Source of the DNA: an uncultured Clostridia bacterium
GTDB lineage: Bacteria > Bacillota > Clostridia > TANB77 > CAG-508
DNA length: 43,971 nucleotides
Direction: 5' to 3'
NCBI GenBank assembly: GCA_947628735.1
Contig: CANRAY010000011.1
Location: 1-43,971 of the forward strand
Shown: in pieces, positions 24,690-34,253 of the stretch
Numbering within the stretch: position 1 is the stretch's first letter
Layout: each line of letters starts with the position of its first letter
The notes under the pieces: generated by a model
Databases searched by the model: none
What the model was told of the DNA's origin: nothing
Seen by the model: the letters and a program-made list of their open reading frames with translations, nothing else
Position numbers and translations under genes: made by a program

Positions 24690-26339
24690 CTATTTGTTTT
24701 CCACTATTTTTACAATTTGATTTTCTAATTCTTTTAATTTTTCTTTTATTTTTAAGATTTCTTCATCACTTGTGTCATTCATTAAATATTCTTCTCTAAC
24801 AATACTTTCCATATCTTCTAATTCTTCTTTTAATGTCTTCATTCTATCGATAACATCTAATCTCAAATATTGTTCTTTTACATTATCATTCATAACACCA
24901 GTTAATTTAATTTCTTCTTTTAATTCATAAGTTTCTCCATAAGAAGGAATTGTTACTTTAATTCCTGTTTCTGATTGAATTTTATCCCTTAACACAATTT
25001 GACCTTCAGGCTCCCCATGAACTAAGAAAATATGTTGTGGTTTTGAAATAAATGAATAAATAAAATTCATTAACCACTCTTGATCTGCGTGTCCAGAATA
25101 TCCTTCTATATATTCTATTCTAGCATTAACTGCTATTTCTTCTCCAAATATCTTTACTGTTTTAGCCCCATCTACAATTCTTCTTCCCAATGTTCCAGGT
25201 GCTTGATATCCAACAAATAAAATCGTACTATTAGGATTCCATAAATTATGTTTTAAATGATGTTTTATCCTTCCAACTTCACACATTCCACTGGCAGATA
25301 TTATAATAGCTGACTCATTTTTTTCATTTAATGCTTTTGATTCATCTGCTGTTCTAGTAAATTCCAATCCAGGAAATTCCAAAGGATTATCTCCACTTTG
25401 AATAATAGCTTGTGTTTCTTCATCAAATAAATCCATATTTTCGCGAAAAACTTCAGTAGCTGATATTGCAAGTGGACTATCTACATAAACAGGCACTGTC
25501 ATTAATTTTTGATACTTTGCATAAAAATCATCATCATGTTTTTCATCTTTTATTTTATTTAATTCATACAATATCTCCTGTGTTCTTCCAACAGCAAAAG
25601 AAGGTATAACAACAGTTCCTCTTTTTTCTAAAGTCTCATATATAATATTTAAAAACAATTCTGCTTTTTCATCATTTCTTATATGAAGTCGATTTCCATA
25701 AGTAGATTCCATTACCAAATAATCGCAATCATCAATCATTGTTGGAGATGAAAGAAGTGGAATATCATTATTTCCTAAATCTCCTGTAAAAACAATCTTT
25801 GTTTGTTTTCCTTCCTCTTTAATCCATACTTCTATAATAGCTGACCCTAACATATGTCCTGCATCATTAAATCTAACATGAATATTTTCATCTATTTCTA
25901 TTAATTGATCATATTGTACTGGCTCAAAAATTTCCATTGCCTTTGCTGCATCCTCTGCTGTATATAATGGAGGTAATTCTTTTTCTCCTTTTCTTTTTCT
26001 TTTTCTATTACGCCATTCAATTTCTGCTTCTTGAATATGACCACTATCAGGTAACATTATAGCACACAAATCACAAGTTGCCTTTGTTGCAATAATTGGA
26101 TTTCGATATCCTTCATTATATAATTTTGGAATTCTTCCTGAATGATCAATATGAGCATGTGTTAATAACACAAAATCAATTTCATTAACGTCAAATAAAA
26201 ATGGAGCTGAATTTTCTAATTCATCTACTGCAGACCCTTGATACATACCACAATCTACTAAAAATTTTTTACCTGCTCCTTCTACCAAAAAGTTAGAACC
26301 AGTTACTGTTTTTGTTGCTCCTAAAAAGGTAATTTTCAT
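24690..26339 (-). CDS. Metallo-beta-lactamase-fold RNA nuclease (beta-CASP family)
   Basis: The 549-residue protein has MBL motifs HAHIDHSGRIPKL (HxHxDH), GDLGN, GHMLGSAIIEV and the beta-CASP region (PSFAVGRTQEILYEL; SASGMCEVGRIKHHLKHNL; GYSGHADQEWLMNFI). That organisation matches CPSF-like RNA-processing nucleases found in bacteria. A C-terminal coiled coil (about residues 500-545) is present. RNA cleavage is inferred from family; the biological target is unknown. It sits between an uncharacterised protein and the glycosidase, with 10- to 15-bp gaps, so it is co-transcribed. Confidence 0.92.
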   Translation of the reverse strand: MKITFLGATKTVTGSNFLVEGAGKKFLVDCGMYQGSAVDELENSAPFLFDVNEIDFVLLTHAHIDHSGRIPKLYNEGYRNPIIATKATCDLCAIMLPDSGHIQEAEIEWRNRKRKRKGEKELPPLYTAEDAAKAMEIFEPVQYDQLIEIDENIHVRFNDAGHMLGSAIIEVWIKEEGKQTKIVFTGDLGNNDIPLLSSPTMIDDCDYLVMESTYGNRLHIRNDEKAELFLNIIYETLEKRGTVVIPSFAVGRTQEILYELNKIKDEKHDDDFYAKYQKLMTVPVYVDSPLAISATEVFRENMDLFDEETQAIIQSGDNPLEFPGLEFTRTADESKALNEKNESAIIISASGMCEVGRIKHHLKHNLWNPNSTILFVGYQAPGTLGRRIVDGAKTVKIFGEEIAVNARIEYIEGYSGHADQEWLMNFIYSFISKPQHIFLVHGEPEGQIVLRDKIQSETGIKVTIPSYGETYELKEEIKLTGVMNDNVKEQYLRLDVIDRMKTLKEELEDMESIVREEYLMNDTSDEEILKIKEKLKELENQIVKIVENK

Positions 26340-26349
26340 AAATCCTCCA

Positions 26350-27879
26350 TTAAATAAATAATTTAAATTTCTTCTTAATTTTCACATGACTTACTGGAAA
26401 ACTCGTTTCCTTTTCCAACATGTTAGAATCATAATATTGTAAAAATAACATTCCGTCTTCATATCTACAAACAATATTGGCTTTTTTTAAGTCAATCATT
26501 TTTGAATAAAAAATTTCCTTTAATACATTATATGTTATTTCTTCATCTTCATTAAATATATCCCAGATCTTATTCTGTTGTGCTTTTTTTATCATCATTT
26601 TTATAATAACTTTAAAACTTTCTTCCAATTCTGGCACATCTTTTAATCTTTGCATATCATTTAATGGAAGAAATGCATAATAACGAATTCTATATATCCA
26701 ATCTATAATGTCTTCTTTCTCTGTTAAATTTTGAATTTCGAGTTCAGCTTTACTTAAAACTAACTTACAAAACTTAATCATTAAATTTTTAATCTTTTGC
26801 TTTTTGTCTAAATCCAAATGTTTCAAAAATTCTACTTCTTTTCTTTGCCTATCTTTTTCTTTTATAAATTCTCTTGGCTCTAAAAGTTTATTAAATTGCT
26901 TAATTTCTGATAAAAGTTTCTCTCTCTCTTTTTCCAGCTTATCTGCTAAATGACTAATACTAAATATTTTTTGCTTATTAGGTAATTTTTCATTTCGCCT
27001 ATTATATTCTTCTTTTAATAATTGAGTATTATTTACAATTTTATCTATCTTTTCAATTTGTGCTGTATCTTCTTTCTTTTTGTCTGTTACCTTTTGTATG
27101 AATAATTTTTTATCCTGAAGTAATGAATATCTTTCATCCTTTTCGATTTTCATTTTTTTAATTTGTTCCAAAATATCTTCATGGCCTTCTAAATATTCTT
27201 TCATTGCTACTTCATAAAATGATATTAATATTTCTTCATCAATTTTAGAATCTTGCAGAGTAAAAATATTCTCGTCAATTTCATCATCTTCTTCATATAT
27301 TACTTCTAAGTTCATGTATTGAACTTCATAACCATACAAAAATAACAAAGATTGATATAACAAATTATAAGGAATATCATCAATTTCTTGAGTACTTACA
27401 TCCCAAGACCATCCATTAAAGTCACGAATTACTTCTACTTGACTCATATTATTACCAATTCGCATACAGTCTTCAATTGCTTCTCGTACATAATTATATT
27501 TTGGCTGATATTCTATATTTTTTTCTCCCATGTACCAAATAGCAGAAAGTAAAGATTTTTCATTAGGATAGCATACAATTTTTCCGCTATCTATATTTAC
27601 TTCTATTTTTTCTTTTGATTCATCTTCATTTGCTTTTATAAATTCAATTTCTTTACATTTTTCTTTAATAATTGCTAACAAATATGGTATAAATTCTTTT
27701 TTCTCTAGGACGTCAACCTTAACATTTTCATAATCTGAATACGCTGTTTCAATTCGATATAACATGCTCAATAATATATTTTTTACATCCAAAGAAAATA
27801 ACTTATTATCTAATATTTTTTCTAACTCATTATTATAATCTTTAATATTCAATTTAGAAAAAATCCTTCGTGACTCCAT
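26350..27879 (-). CDS. Uncharacterised 509-residue acidic/coiled-coil protein
   Basis: I do not recognise a family. The protein has no signal peptide or membrane span. It begins MESRRIFSKLNIKDYNNELEK, has an acidic region with EEDDEIDENIFTL near residue 200, a long charged coiled coil (about residues 230-360, rich in Lys/Glu), and a beta-rich C-terminus ending HVKIKKKFKLFI. It lies 39 bp after ftsK and 10 bp before the beta-CASP nuclease. The tight linkage suggests a partner in chromosome or RNA metabolism, but this is only a guess from context. Confidence 0.75.
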   Translation of the reverse strand: MESRRIFSKLNIKDYNNELEKILDNKLFSLDVKNILLSMLYRIETAYSDYENVKVDVLEKKEFIPYLLAIIKEKCKEIEFIKANEDESKEKIEVNIDSGKIVCYPNEKSLLSAIWYMGEKNIEYQPKYNYVREAIEDCMRIGNNMSQVEVIRDFNGWSWDVSTQEIDDIPYNLLYQSLLFLYGYEVQYMNLEVIYEEDDEIDENIFTLQDSKIDEEILISFYEVAMKEYLEGHEDILEQIKKMKIEKDERYSLLQDKKLFIQKVTDKKKEDTAQIEKIDKIVNNTQLLKEEYNRRNEKLPNKQKIFSISHLADKLEKEREKLLSEIKQFNKLLEPREFIKEKDRQRKEVEFLKHLDLDKKQKIKNLMIKFCKLVLSKAELEIQNLTEKEDIIDWIYRIRYYAFLPLNDMQRLKDVPELEESFKVIIKMMIKKAQQNKIWDIFNEDEEITYNVLKEIFYSKMIDLKKANIVCRYEDGMLFLQYYDSNMLEKETSFPVSHVKIKKKFKLFI

Positions 27880-27918
27880 ATTTTCTCCTCTTTTGTTTTA
27901 ATCTTCCAATAAACAATA

Positions 27919-30381
27919 TTATTCCTGATTTTCAGCTCCACTCATTTTCAATTCTTCCCATCTTTCTTTTGGCATTAATACTTCACGTGGCTTACTTCCT
28001 TGAAATCCAGAAATAATACCTCTTTCCTCCATTTGATCAATAATTCTTCCAGCTCTTGCATATCCTACTTTAAATCTTCGTTGAATAAATGATGTTGAAG
28101 CCTGTCTTGTTTCTACAACAACATCTATTGCTTCCATCAACAATGGATCTGTTCCGTCATCTTCTTCCATAGATTGTTCATCCATTTCTTTATCTGTACT
28201 ATTATTTTTCTCAATTTGCTCTAAAATATCTTCATTATAAGTTACATTACTATTGTTCTTAACAAAATCAACAATTTTTTCTACTTCTTTGTCTGATACA
28301 AAAGCTCCTTGAATTCTAGTAGGTTTTGATGCACCAGAAGGATAGAATAACATATCTCCTTTTCCTAATAATTTTTCTGCACCAACCATATCTAAAATTG
28401 TTCTTGAGTCCACTTGTGATGAAACAGCAAATGAAATTCTTGATGGAATATTTGCCTTGATAATACCAGTAATAACATCAACAGATGGTCTTTGTGTTGC
28501 AATAACCAAATGCATACCAGCAGCTCTAGCCATTTGTGCTAATCTACAAATTGCATCCTCTACATCTTTAGCTGCAACCATCATTAAATCTGCTAACTCA
28601 TCTATGATAATTACAATTTGAGGTAATTTACCAGTTCCTTCTTCATTTTCAACTGCTGCATTATATCCTTTTATATCTCTTACATTTTTACTTGCAAATA
28701 AACTATAACGATTTACCATTTCTTGTACTGCCCATGCTAATGCACCTGCTGCCTTTTTAGGATCTGTAACAACAGGAATTAATAAATGCGGAATTCCATT
28801 ATATACAGAAAGTTCAACTACTTTAGGATCAACCATAAGAAGTTTTACTTCACTTGGTTTTGCTTTATACATAATACTTGTAATTAATGTATTAATACAT
28901 ACACTCTTTCCAGAACCAGTTGCACCAGCAATTAAAACGTGTGGCATTTTTGCAATATCTGTAACAACTTCTTTTCCTGCAACATCTTTTCCTAATGCAA
29001 ATGCTAATTTTGATTTATGTTCAGTAAAAGCATCACAAGCAATGATATCTCTTAATGGTACAATTTCATTTTCTTTATTTGGCACTTCTATTCCAACAGC
29101 CTGTTTTCCAGGAATAGGTGCTTCAATACGAATAGTTTCAGCAGCTAAACTTAAAGCAATATCATCTGCTAAATTTGCGATTTTACTAACTCTAACACCC
29201 TCAGCTGGTTTTAATTCATAGCGAGTAATTGCTGGACCCACAGAAACATTTTCTACTTTTGCAGAAACTCCAAAACTATATAAAGTTTTTTGAAGTCTTG
29301 TTGCTGTATCTGTAACTGTTTTTTTACTGTTTTTAGCTTTCTTTTCTCCTTCACTCATCAATTGAATTGGAGGAAATTCATAATTTTCATCTTCTACTGT
29401 TAAAGTATGCTCTAACTGTAGAACTTGTTTTACTTTTTCTTCCTTTGTTTCTTCCTCTGTCTTAAATAAATTAGATTCAATATAATCTGGATTCATTTTT
29501 TCTTTTGAATCCTCTTTTGCCTCTTTATCTTCTTTTAACTCATTGCTACCTTTCTTTATGTTGAAAGGAATCAAATCCTCTGATGAGTAATCATATTTCT
29601 TTAATTTTTTATCTCCTACACTACTACCATCATTCAAATTAATTGTTAATTGATCAGCAAGTTGTTCTGCTTGTCTTCTTTGTTCTTCTTTTTCTCTTAA
29701 ACGTCTTTCTTTCTTTGTTTCTTTTACTTCTGGCTTATCATCATCAAGCTCTATTCCAATTACCTTTCTATTTGCTCTTCTCTCTTTACGTTCTTCTTCT
29801 CGCTCAGCTCTTCTATCCTCTCTATTTTCACGAATATTTTCCATAAAACGTGCAATAATTTCTGCAGGTTGAATTCCAAAAATAAATATAAGAAATAAAA
29901 TAGCAACTCCAATACATAAAATAGATGTACCAAAACCTCCCAATAATTTAATTAATGGGTATGCTACAATTACACCAATTGCTCCTCCTCCAACATCTTC
30001 TGTTCCTCTATTATATCCCCATTCAACTATTTTTGAAAAATCATTTGAATCACTAACATTTCCATTTGAAAATTCATTTGAAATTTGAAATACACTAAGA
30101 ACTGTACAAATACATACAATAAAAACTCCATATTGAATTAACTTTGAAAATAAATAATCTCTATCCTCATATGTCATATATAATCCAATTAAAAAAGTTC
30201 CAACTGGTAAAATATATTTTGTTACTCCCATAATGCCACCAAGCACTGGAGCCAAATATTTTCCTATATCTCCTGACTGTGTATAAATAAGAATTGCTAA
30301 TAAAATACTAATTAAAAGCATTCCTACCACAGCTACATTAACATCTATTCCTTTTTTCTTGCTTTTTGCTCTCCTTGCCAA
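27919..30381 (-). CDS. ftsK: DNA translocase FtsK/SpoIIIE
   Basis: FtsK/SpoIIIE pumps DNA through the division septum. The N-terminus has about four membrane helices (between residues 15 and 165), then an acidic/Arg-rich linker, the motor with Walker A AGATGSGKSVCINT and Walker B IVIIIDELADLMM, and a C-terminal gamma winged helix (STSFIQRRFKVGYARAGRIID) that reads orienting DNA sequences. I set the start at the TTG at 30381 because AAAGGAGG stands 7 nt before it. An upstream in-frame ATG (30441) has no binding site. Product 820 residues. It heads an operon with an unknown gene, a beta-CASP nuclease and a GH15 enzyme. Confidence 0.96.
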   Translation of the reverse strand: MARRAKSKKKGIDVNVAVVGMLLISILLAILIYTQSGDIGKYLAPVLGGIMGVTKYILPVGTFLIGLYMTYEDRDYLFSKLIQYGVFIVCICTVLSVFQISNEFSNGNVSDSNDFSKIVEWGYNRGTEDVGGGAIGVIVAYPLIKLLGGFGTSILCIGVAILFLIFIFGIQPAEIIARFMENIRENREDRRAEREEERKERRANRKVIGIELDDDKPEVKETKKERRLREKEEQRRQAEQLADQLTINLNDGSSVGDKKLKKYDYSSEDLIPFNIKKGSNELKEDKEAKEDSKEKMNPDYIESNLFKTEEETKEEKVKQVLQLEHTLTVEDENYEFPPIQLMSEGEKKAKNSKKTVTDTATRLQKTLYSFGVSAKVENVSVGPAITRYELKPAEGVRVSKIANLADDIALSLAAETIRIEAPIPGKQAVGIEVPNKENEIVPLRDIIACDAFTEHKSKLAFALGKDVAGKEVVTDIAKMPHVLIAGATGSGKSVCINTLITSIMYKAKPSEVKLLMVDPKVVELSVYNGIPHLLIPVVTDPKKAAGALAWAVQEMVNRYSLFASKNVRDIKGYNAAVENEEGTGKLPQIVIIIDELADLMMVAAKDVEDAICRLAQMARAAGMHLVIATQRPSVDVITGIIKANIPSRISFAVSSQVDSRTILDMVGAEKLLGKGDMLFYPSGASKPTRIQGAFVSDKEVEKIVDFVKNNSNVTYNEDILEQIEKNNSTDKEMDEQSMEEDDGTDPLLMEAIDVVVETRQASTSFIQRRFKVGYARAGRIIDQMEERGIISGFQGSKPREVLMPKERWEELKMSGAENQE

Positions 30382-30453
30382 GTAAATTCCTCCTTTTGCT
30401 TTTGTTTTATATCTATTAAATTTTAATTTTTTATTCCACAAAAAACCATCTTT

Positions 30454-30481
30454 ATTATATCATAAGACATTAAAAAAACAA
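30454..30481 (-). promoter_or_regulatory. Promoter of the ftsK operon
   Basis: TTGTTT (30476-30481), 16-bp spacer, TATAAT (30454-30459) on the minus strand. Confidence 0.65.
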
Positions 30482-30524
30482 CAAATTATCATAAGATTTT
30501 TAATATTTAAATAAAGAGTAACTG

Positions 30525-30577
30525 CAATAAAATAGAAGTCAGAAATCAATATCTTTATTGATTTTTTCCTGACTTCT
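30525..30577 (-). terminator. Terminator of the rsmD/coiled-coil operon
   Basis: AGAAGTCAG (30534-30542) and CTGACTTCT (30569-30577), with an inner AAATCAAT/ATTGATTT stem. TATTTTATTG follows on the minus strand. Confidence 0.83.
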
Positions 30578-30598
30578 TTCATGATTCCTGTAATAATT

Positions 30599-31036
30599 TT
30601 ATTTTAATTCTTTTCTATTGTTCTTAATTACTTTTAATGCATCTTCAAGTGCAACTTCAATACCTGCTAAAACGCCATCAGCATATTCTTCTGTTCCGCT
30701 TTTAATTTCTCTTGACATTTCATTTGCTGTTTCAATGATTTCAACTTTCTTTTCATATGCCTTTCTTGTAATTTCATGTTCATCAATCATTGATATAATT
30801 CTATTTTCAGCTTCTTTAATAATATCATTTGCTTCATTTTGAGCTTCTACTAGAATACGTTGTCTTTCTTCTTTAATCCATTTTGCTTGTTTCAATTCTT
30901 CTGGTAATTTAAGCCTTACTTCTTTAATTAATTCTAAAACTTCTTCTTTATCAATAACACATTTATTAGAAAAAGGTACACTTCTACTTTTTTCCAATAT
31001 ATCTTCTAATGTTTCTAATAAAGTAAATACTTCCAT
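30599..31036 (-). CDS. Small coiled-coil protein of unknown role (ATPase subunit B/DivIVA-like helix)
   Basis: The 145-residue, almost entirely helical protein has a central run of RQRILVEAQNEANDIIKEAE that resembles the stator helices of ATP synthase subunit B or V-type subunit H, but it has no membrane anchor. It starts MEVFTLLETLEDILEKSRSVP. It lies 4 bp after rsmD and is certainly co-transcribed. Comparable small proteins are often found next to rsmD and coaD in Clostridia; their function is unknown. I do not assign one. Confidence 0.8.
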   Translation of the reverse strand: MEVFTLLETLEDILEKSRSVPFSNKCVIDKEEVLELIKEVRLKLPEELKQAKWIKEERQRILVEAQNEANDIIKEAENRIISMIDEHEITRKAYEKKVEIIETANEMSREIKSGTEEYADGVLAGIEVALEDALKVIKNNRKELK

Positions 31037-31040
31037 AACT

Positions 31041-31601
31041 TTACCCCTTTCGATTTAAGAAGATAAGACTAACTCTTCCATATTTTCTTAAATCATATAC
31101 GTTTACATTTAAAGCTTCTAGCTGTTTTAATTCTCTTGCTTTGTCATCAGTTTCTATAATAATGATTCCATCATCTTTTAATAAATTATTTGTTAGAATC
31201 TGTTGTGTAGCCTTCACTGCTATATTTTCTCCATAAGGAGGATCAATATATATAATATCAAAATATTTCTTCTGATTACTTAATTCTTTAATACATTTTT
31301 CATAATCTTTTTCAAATAAAACTGATTTATTAGTAAATTTTGTTTTTTCAAGATTTTGTTGTACCATTTCTAAAGCTAGTTTAGATTTTTCACAAAAATA
31401 CGCTTGTTTACATCCTCTGCTAATACATTCTATTCCAATTGCTCCACTTCCTGCAAACAAGTCTAGAACAATACTATCTTCTATTTTGTTTTGTATAATA
31501 TTAAATAATGATTCTTTTACCCTATCTAATGTAGGTCTTGTTGCAATGTCTTCAATAGATTTTAATTTTGTTCCTCTTGCACTTCCACTAATAACTCTCA
31601 C
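31041..31601 (-). CDS. rsmD: 16S rRNA (guanine(966)-N2)-methyltransferase
   Basis: RsmD methylates N2 of G966 in 16S rRNA. The 186-residue protein has MRVISGSARGTKL, RPTLDRVKESLFNI, the SAM-binding VLDLFAGSGAIGIECISRG, and the catalytic DPPYG (FDIIYIDPPYGENI). Length and motifs match RsmD exactly. First gene of a two-gene unit with the coiled-coil gene, with about 190 bp of AT-rich noncoding DNA upstream. Confidence 0.95.
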   Translation of the reverse strand: MRVISGSARGTKLKSIEDIATRPTLDRVKESLFNIIQNKIEDSIVLDLFAGSGAIGIECISRGCKQAYFCEKSKLALEMVQQNLEKTKFTNKSVLFEKDYEKCIKELSNQKKYFDIIYIDPPYGENIAVKATQQILTNNLLKDDGIIIIETDDKARELKQLEALNVNVYDLRKYGRVSLIFLNRKG

Positions 31602-31793
31602 AGCTACCTCTACTAATAATTTACTTATATTTTATAATTAATTTTATATATGTCAATAGTATTCACATAAATGTAACATAGTCTTAATAAAATTGTAACA
31701 CTGTTATTTTTCTGTAATAATGATATTACAGCGATTATATATCAAATTATGTCAAATGTAAATATCTTTATTTCAAATATAAAAACAAATACA
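31602..31793. other. AT-rich intergenic region upstream of rsmD
   Basis: About 190 bp with no ORF of note. It is very AT-rich, with several ATTGTAACA/TGTTACAAT-like short repeats. It must carry the rsmD promoter, but I cannot choose a convincing -35/-10 pair. Confidence 0.5.
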
Positions 31794-31818
31794 AAAGCGA
31801 CTTTTATAAAGTCGCTTT
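31794..31818. terminator. Bidirectional terminator between divIVA and the rsmD upstream region
   Basis: AAAGCGACTTT pairs with AAAGTCGCTTT around a 3-nt loop. T-rich DNA (ATCTTTTTTATT) follows on the plus strand and TTTGTATTTG on the minus strand. Confidence 0.85.
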
Positions 31819-31841
31819 ATCTTTTTTATTAATTATCAATT

Positions 31842-32291
31842 TTAATCTTTATTTGCTTCTTTTAATAATTCCAACTGAGATATTAATAATGACTCCATTT
31901 TTGCCTTATAAACATCAATTTGTTTTTTCAAGTCTTCTAATTCTTTTGTTTTTAAAATAACTTGTTGATCTATTTCAGCAGCAGTTCTTTTAGCTTGTCC
32001 TTGAGCTTCTTGTATCATTTGTTCTGCTTGTTGTTGTGCTACTTTTTTTATTTCATCTGCTGTACCTTGCGCCATTACTAATGTGTTTTGTAGTGTTCCT
32101 TCTAACTTTTTATATTTTTCTAAGCTTTCTTCAAGTTCTTGAATTTTGCTTTTATCTTCATTTGACTCTTTATATAGTTTTTCATAATCTACAGTCAATT
32201 CATCTAAAAATTCGTCTACTTCGTCAACACTATAACCATTCATCATTTGTTTCGCAAATTTCTTATTTTCTATATCCAATGGCGTATACAT
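31842..32291 (-). CDS. divIVA: DivIVA-domain cell-division protein
   Basis: The N-terminus MYTPLDIENKKFAKQMMNGY followed by SVDEVDEFLDEL is the DivIVA membrane-curvature-sensing motif, then a coiled coil with a Gln/Ala-rich repeat (AQGTADEIKKVAQQQ). The 149-residue protein is short for the family but complete. The start is the ATG at 32291 behind GGGAGG. It lies 49 bp after sepF; the sepF-divIVA pair is typical of Gram-positive division clusters. It would localise to the septum or poles. Confidence 0.92.
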   Translation of the reverse strand: MYTPLDIENKKFAKQMMNGYSVDEVDEFLDELTVDYEKLYKESNEDKSKIQELEESLEKYKKLEGTLQNTLVMAQGTADEIKKVAQQQAEQMIQEAQGQAKRTAAEIDQQVILKTKELEDLKKQIDVYKAKMESLLISQLELLKEANKD

Positions 32292-32340
32292 ATTTTTTCC
32301 TCCCAAATTTATACATGAACTTTTATATTAATTATTATAA

Positions 32341-32829
32341 TTAGTTATTAGATGATCCGTTTTTTATCCAAGAAACTGATAATTTATTTTTTATTTCCTC
32401 TCTTGCCATTTCATTTGTAATATCATAATTATATGGTGCAACTAAAAATATTGAATTAGAAACCTTTTGTAGATTACCATCTAGTGCATGAACTGCTCCA
32501 CTAACAACATCTACAATTCTTCTAGCAATATCTTTATTTACATACTCTAAATTAACAATAATTGATTTTTTTTCTTTTAATAGAGTACAAATATTTTCTG
32601 ATTGCTCAAAAGTTGTTGGTTGACATATTACCATTTTCACTTGTTGTGTTTGTGGCATATTTACAACTTTAGTATTTTTTCTCCCCCAAGGTTTTCTTTC
32701 TTCTTCCTCTTCATTTTCTTGTATATCTTCTTCGTTAGTATAATCTACTTCTTCATTTTCCTCATCATATTCTCTATCAGGCTCAACTCCTAATAGTCCC
32801 CATACTTTTTCCATAATAGCTCCTGCCAT
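32341..32829 (-). CDS. sepF: Cell-division protein SepF
   Basis: SepF bundles FtsZ and tethers it to the membrane. The 162-residue protein has an N-terminal amphipathic start (MEKVWGLLGV), an acidic linker of repeated Glu residues, and the C-terminal SepF domain: VKMVICQPTTFEQSENICTL, KSIIVNLEYVNKDIARRIVDVVSGAVHALDG and ISNSIFLVAPYNYDIT-like ending. The AGGAGG box is 8 nt from the ATG at 32829. A second ATG at codon 6 (32814) is an alternative. It is followed by divIVA. Confidence 0.94.
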   Translation of the reverse strand: MAGAIMEKVWGLLGVEPDREYDEENEEVDYTNEEDIQENEEEEERKPWGRKNTKVVNMPQTQQVKMVICQPTTFEQSENICTLLKEKKSIIVNLEYVNKDIARRIVDVVSGAVHALDGNLQKVSNSIFLVAPYNYDITNEMAREEIKNKLSVSWIKNGSSNN

Positions 32830-32874
32830 CCTAATAACCTCCTATAAACTTATTTGTCCTTCGTTTTCTTGCAT

Positions 32875-32905
32875 ATAGTATCTAACTTTTTATTTATCTT
32901 GTCAA
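32875..32905 (-). promoter_or_regulatory. Likely promoter of sepF-divIVA
   Basis: TTGACA (32900-32905) and TACTAT (32875-32880) on the minus strand, with a long 19-bp spacer. Confidence 0.5.
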
Positions 32906-32969
32906 TACTTTTTTTCTTATGTTACATTTTTTTAATATAATTGTAATATTTTTGTAATATTTGATTTCT

Positions 32970-34253
32970 TTATGGACTTTTTAAAATTTCATCATATAAA
33001 GCCAATTTTCTATCATATATATCATCTTTTGACTCATATCCTAACTCATCCAATTCAGCACTTGTGTAATTAGTTACAATAGAATATCTTTCATTACTTC
33101 TTAACACTTTAATTAATATTTTATCTTCATAACCAGCTCTTGTTCTAATTACATATGCAACTTCTTGATCACCATGCTCTTCTTTTTGAATAGCTGTATT
33201 TGGTATTCTTTTGCCAGAATCACTCCACCAAATAATTTGAAAAGATATCTTACGATAACTAATTAATTCTTCCACACTTTTTTCAATTTTTAATACAACA
33301 ACATATTGATTTTCATCCTCTGTAATATAAGAAATTTCTGCTGGTATTTCTTTTCCTGTTGGTAAACGTATCTCTATTGTATCTCCTACTTCTGCATTTT
33401 TAGCATAAGTTTTCTTTATTATTGTTGCTATATAACATTGATAATTATCAATAACTTTACCACTTTCATTGTTAGCTGAAATAATTTGTCCTGTTTTTAA
33501 ATCTAGTCCTTCTAGAAAATCTTTTGTAATATATTTAAAATCAACTGGCTTTAGAATTTCTTCGTAACCATCCACACGATATGAAACTACTCCACTAATA
33601 GGAGATTCTAAATACTCTGCTCCAGAATTTAACTCATTTTCATACTCTTTTCTTTCATCAATTAATTTTTTCAAATAAGAACCTGCAGGACTATAATCAC
33701 CTGCTATTTTTGCTTTTTTAATAATATATGTATTAATATCTTTTTTATATTCTTTTATTTTACTCAAATCACTTTCTTGATAAATTTTATCTAATTTATC
33801 TGTAATTTGTGTTTCTAAAACTTTTGTATCACCAGGAAGTGGATCTTTTTCTTTACTCATTGCTTCATCTATTTTTTGATCCAACTCTGCAATCTTTTTT
33901 AGCAAATTCTCTTCTCCATTAGAATAATACCTAAAAATAGGTTCTCCTTTTGCTACTTTTTCACCTTCTGTTTTTATTTGAGACATACCGTTTTTATAGT
34001 TTTCACCTTTTATAACAGTTTCATCTCTAATAATATACCCAATAGCACTTTCTTCTTGATAAATTTGCCCCTGTTCTACTAAAAATGTATCTGTTGGATT
34101 TTGAAATAAACGAACTATTAATTGCAAAATATAAACTAAAATACATAGCAAAACAAGCATAATTATAACTCTTTTATGCTTTGAAATCACTTGTACAATT
34201 TTATTTCTCGGTTGCCTTCTTTTTTGAACATTTACTTCTTTTTTCTTTTTCAC
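32970..34253 (-). CDS. HlyD-family membrane-anchored adaptor-like protein
   Basis: The 427-residue protein has a basic N-terminus, one membrane helix (about residues 30-50), then a periplasmic-adaptor-like fold: biotinyl-lipoyl motif pieces (VAKGEPIFRY and SPISGVVSYRVDGYEE), a coiled coil between them and a beta-barrel-like end. Similar proteins are found between mutL/miaA-type genes and sepF in Clostridia, but the exact role is not known. In a Gram-positive cell it would be extracellular. It overlaps miaA by 4 nt (ATGA), so it is translationally coupled. Last gene of the mutL operon. Confidence 0.78.
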   Translation of the reverse strand: MKKKKEVNVQKRRQPRNKIVQVISKHKRVIIMLVLLCILVYILQLIVRLFQNPTDTFLVEQGQIYQEESAIGYIIRDETVIKGENYKNGMSQIKTEGEKVAKGEPIFRYYSNGEENLLKKIAELDQKIDEAMSKEKDPLPGDTKVLETQITDKLDKIYQESDLSKIKEYKKDINTYIIKKAKIAGDYSPAGSYLKKLIDERKEYENELNSGAEYLESPISGVVSYRVDGYEEILKPVDFKYITKDFLEGLDLKTGQIISANNESGKVIDNYQCYIATIIKKTYAKNAEVGDTIEIRLPTGKEIPAEISYITEDENQYVVVLKIEKSVEELISYRKISFQIIWWSDSGKRIPNTAIQKEEHGDQEVAYVIRTRAGYEDKILIKVLRSNERYSIVTNYTSAELDELGYESKDDIYDRKLALYDEILKSP

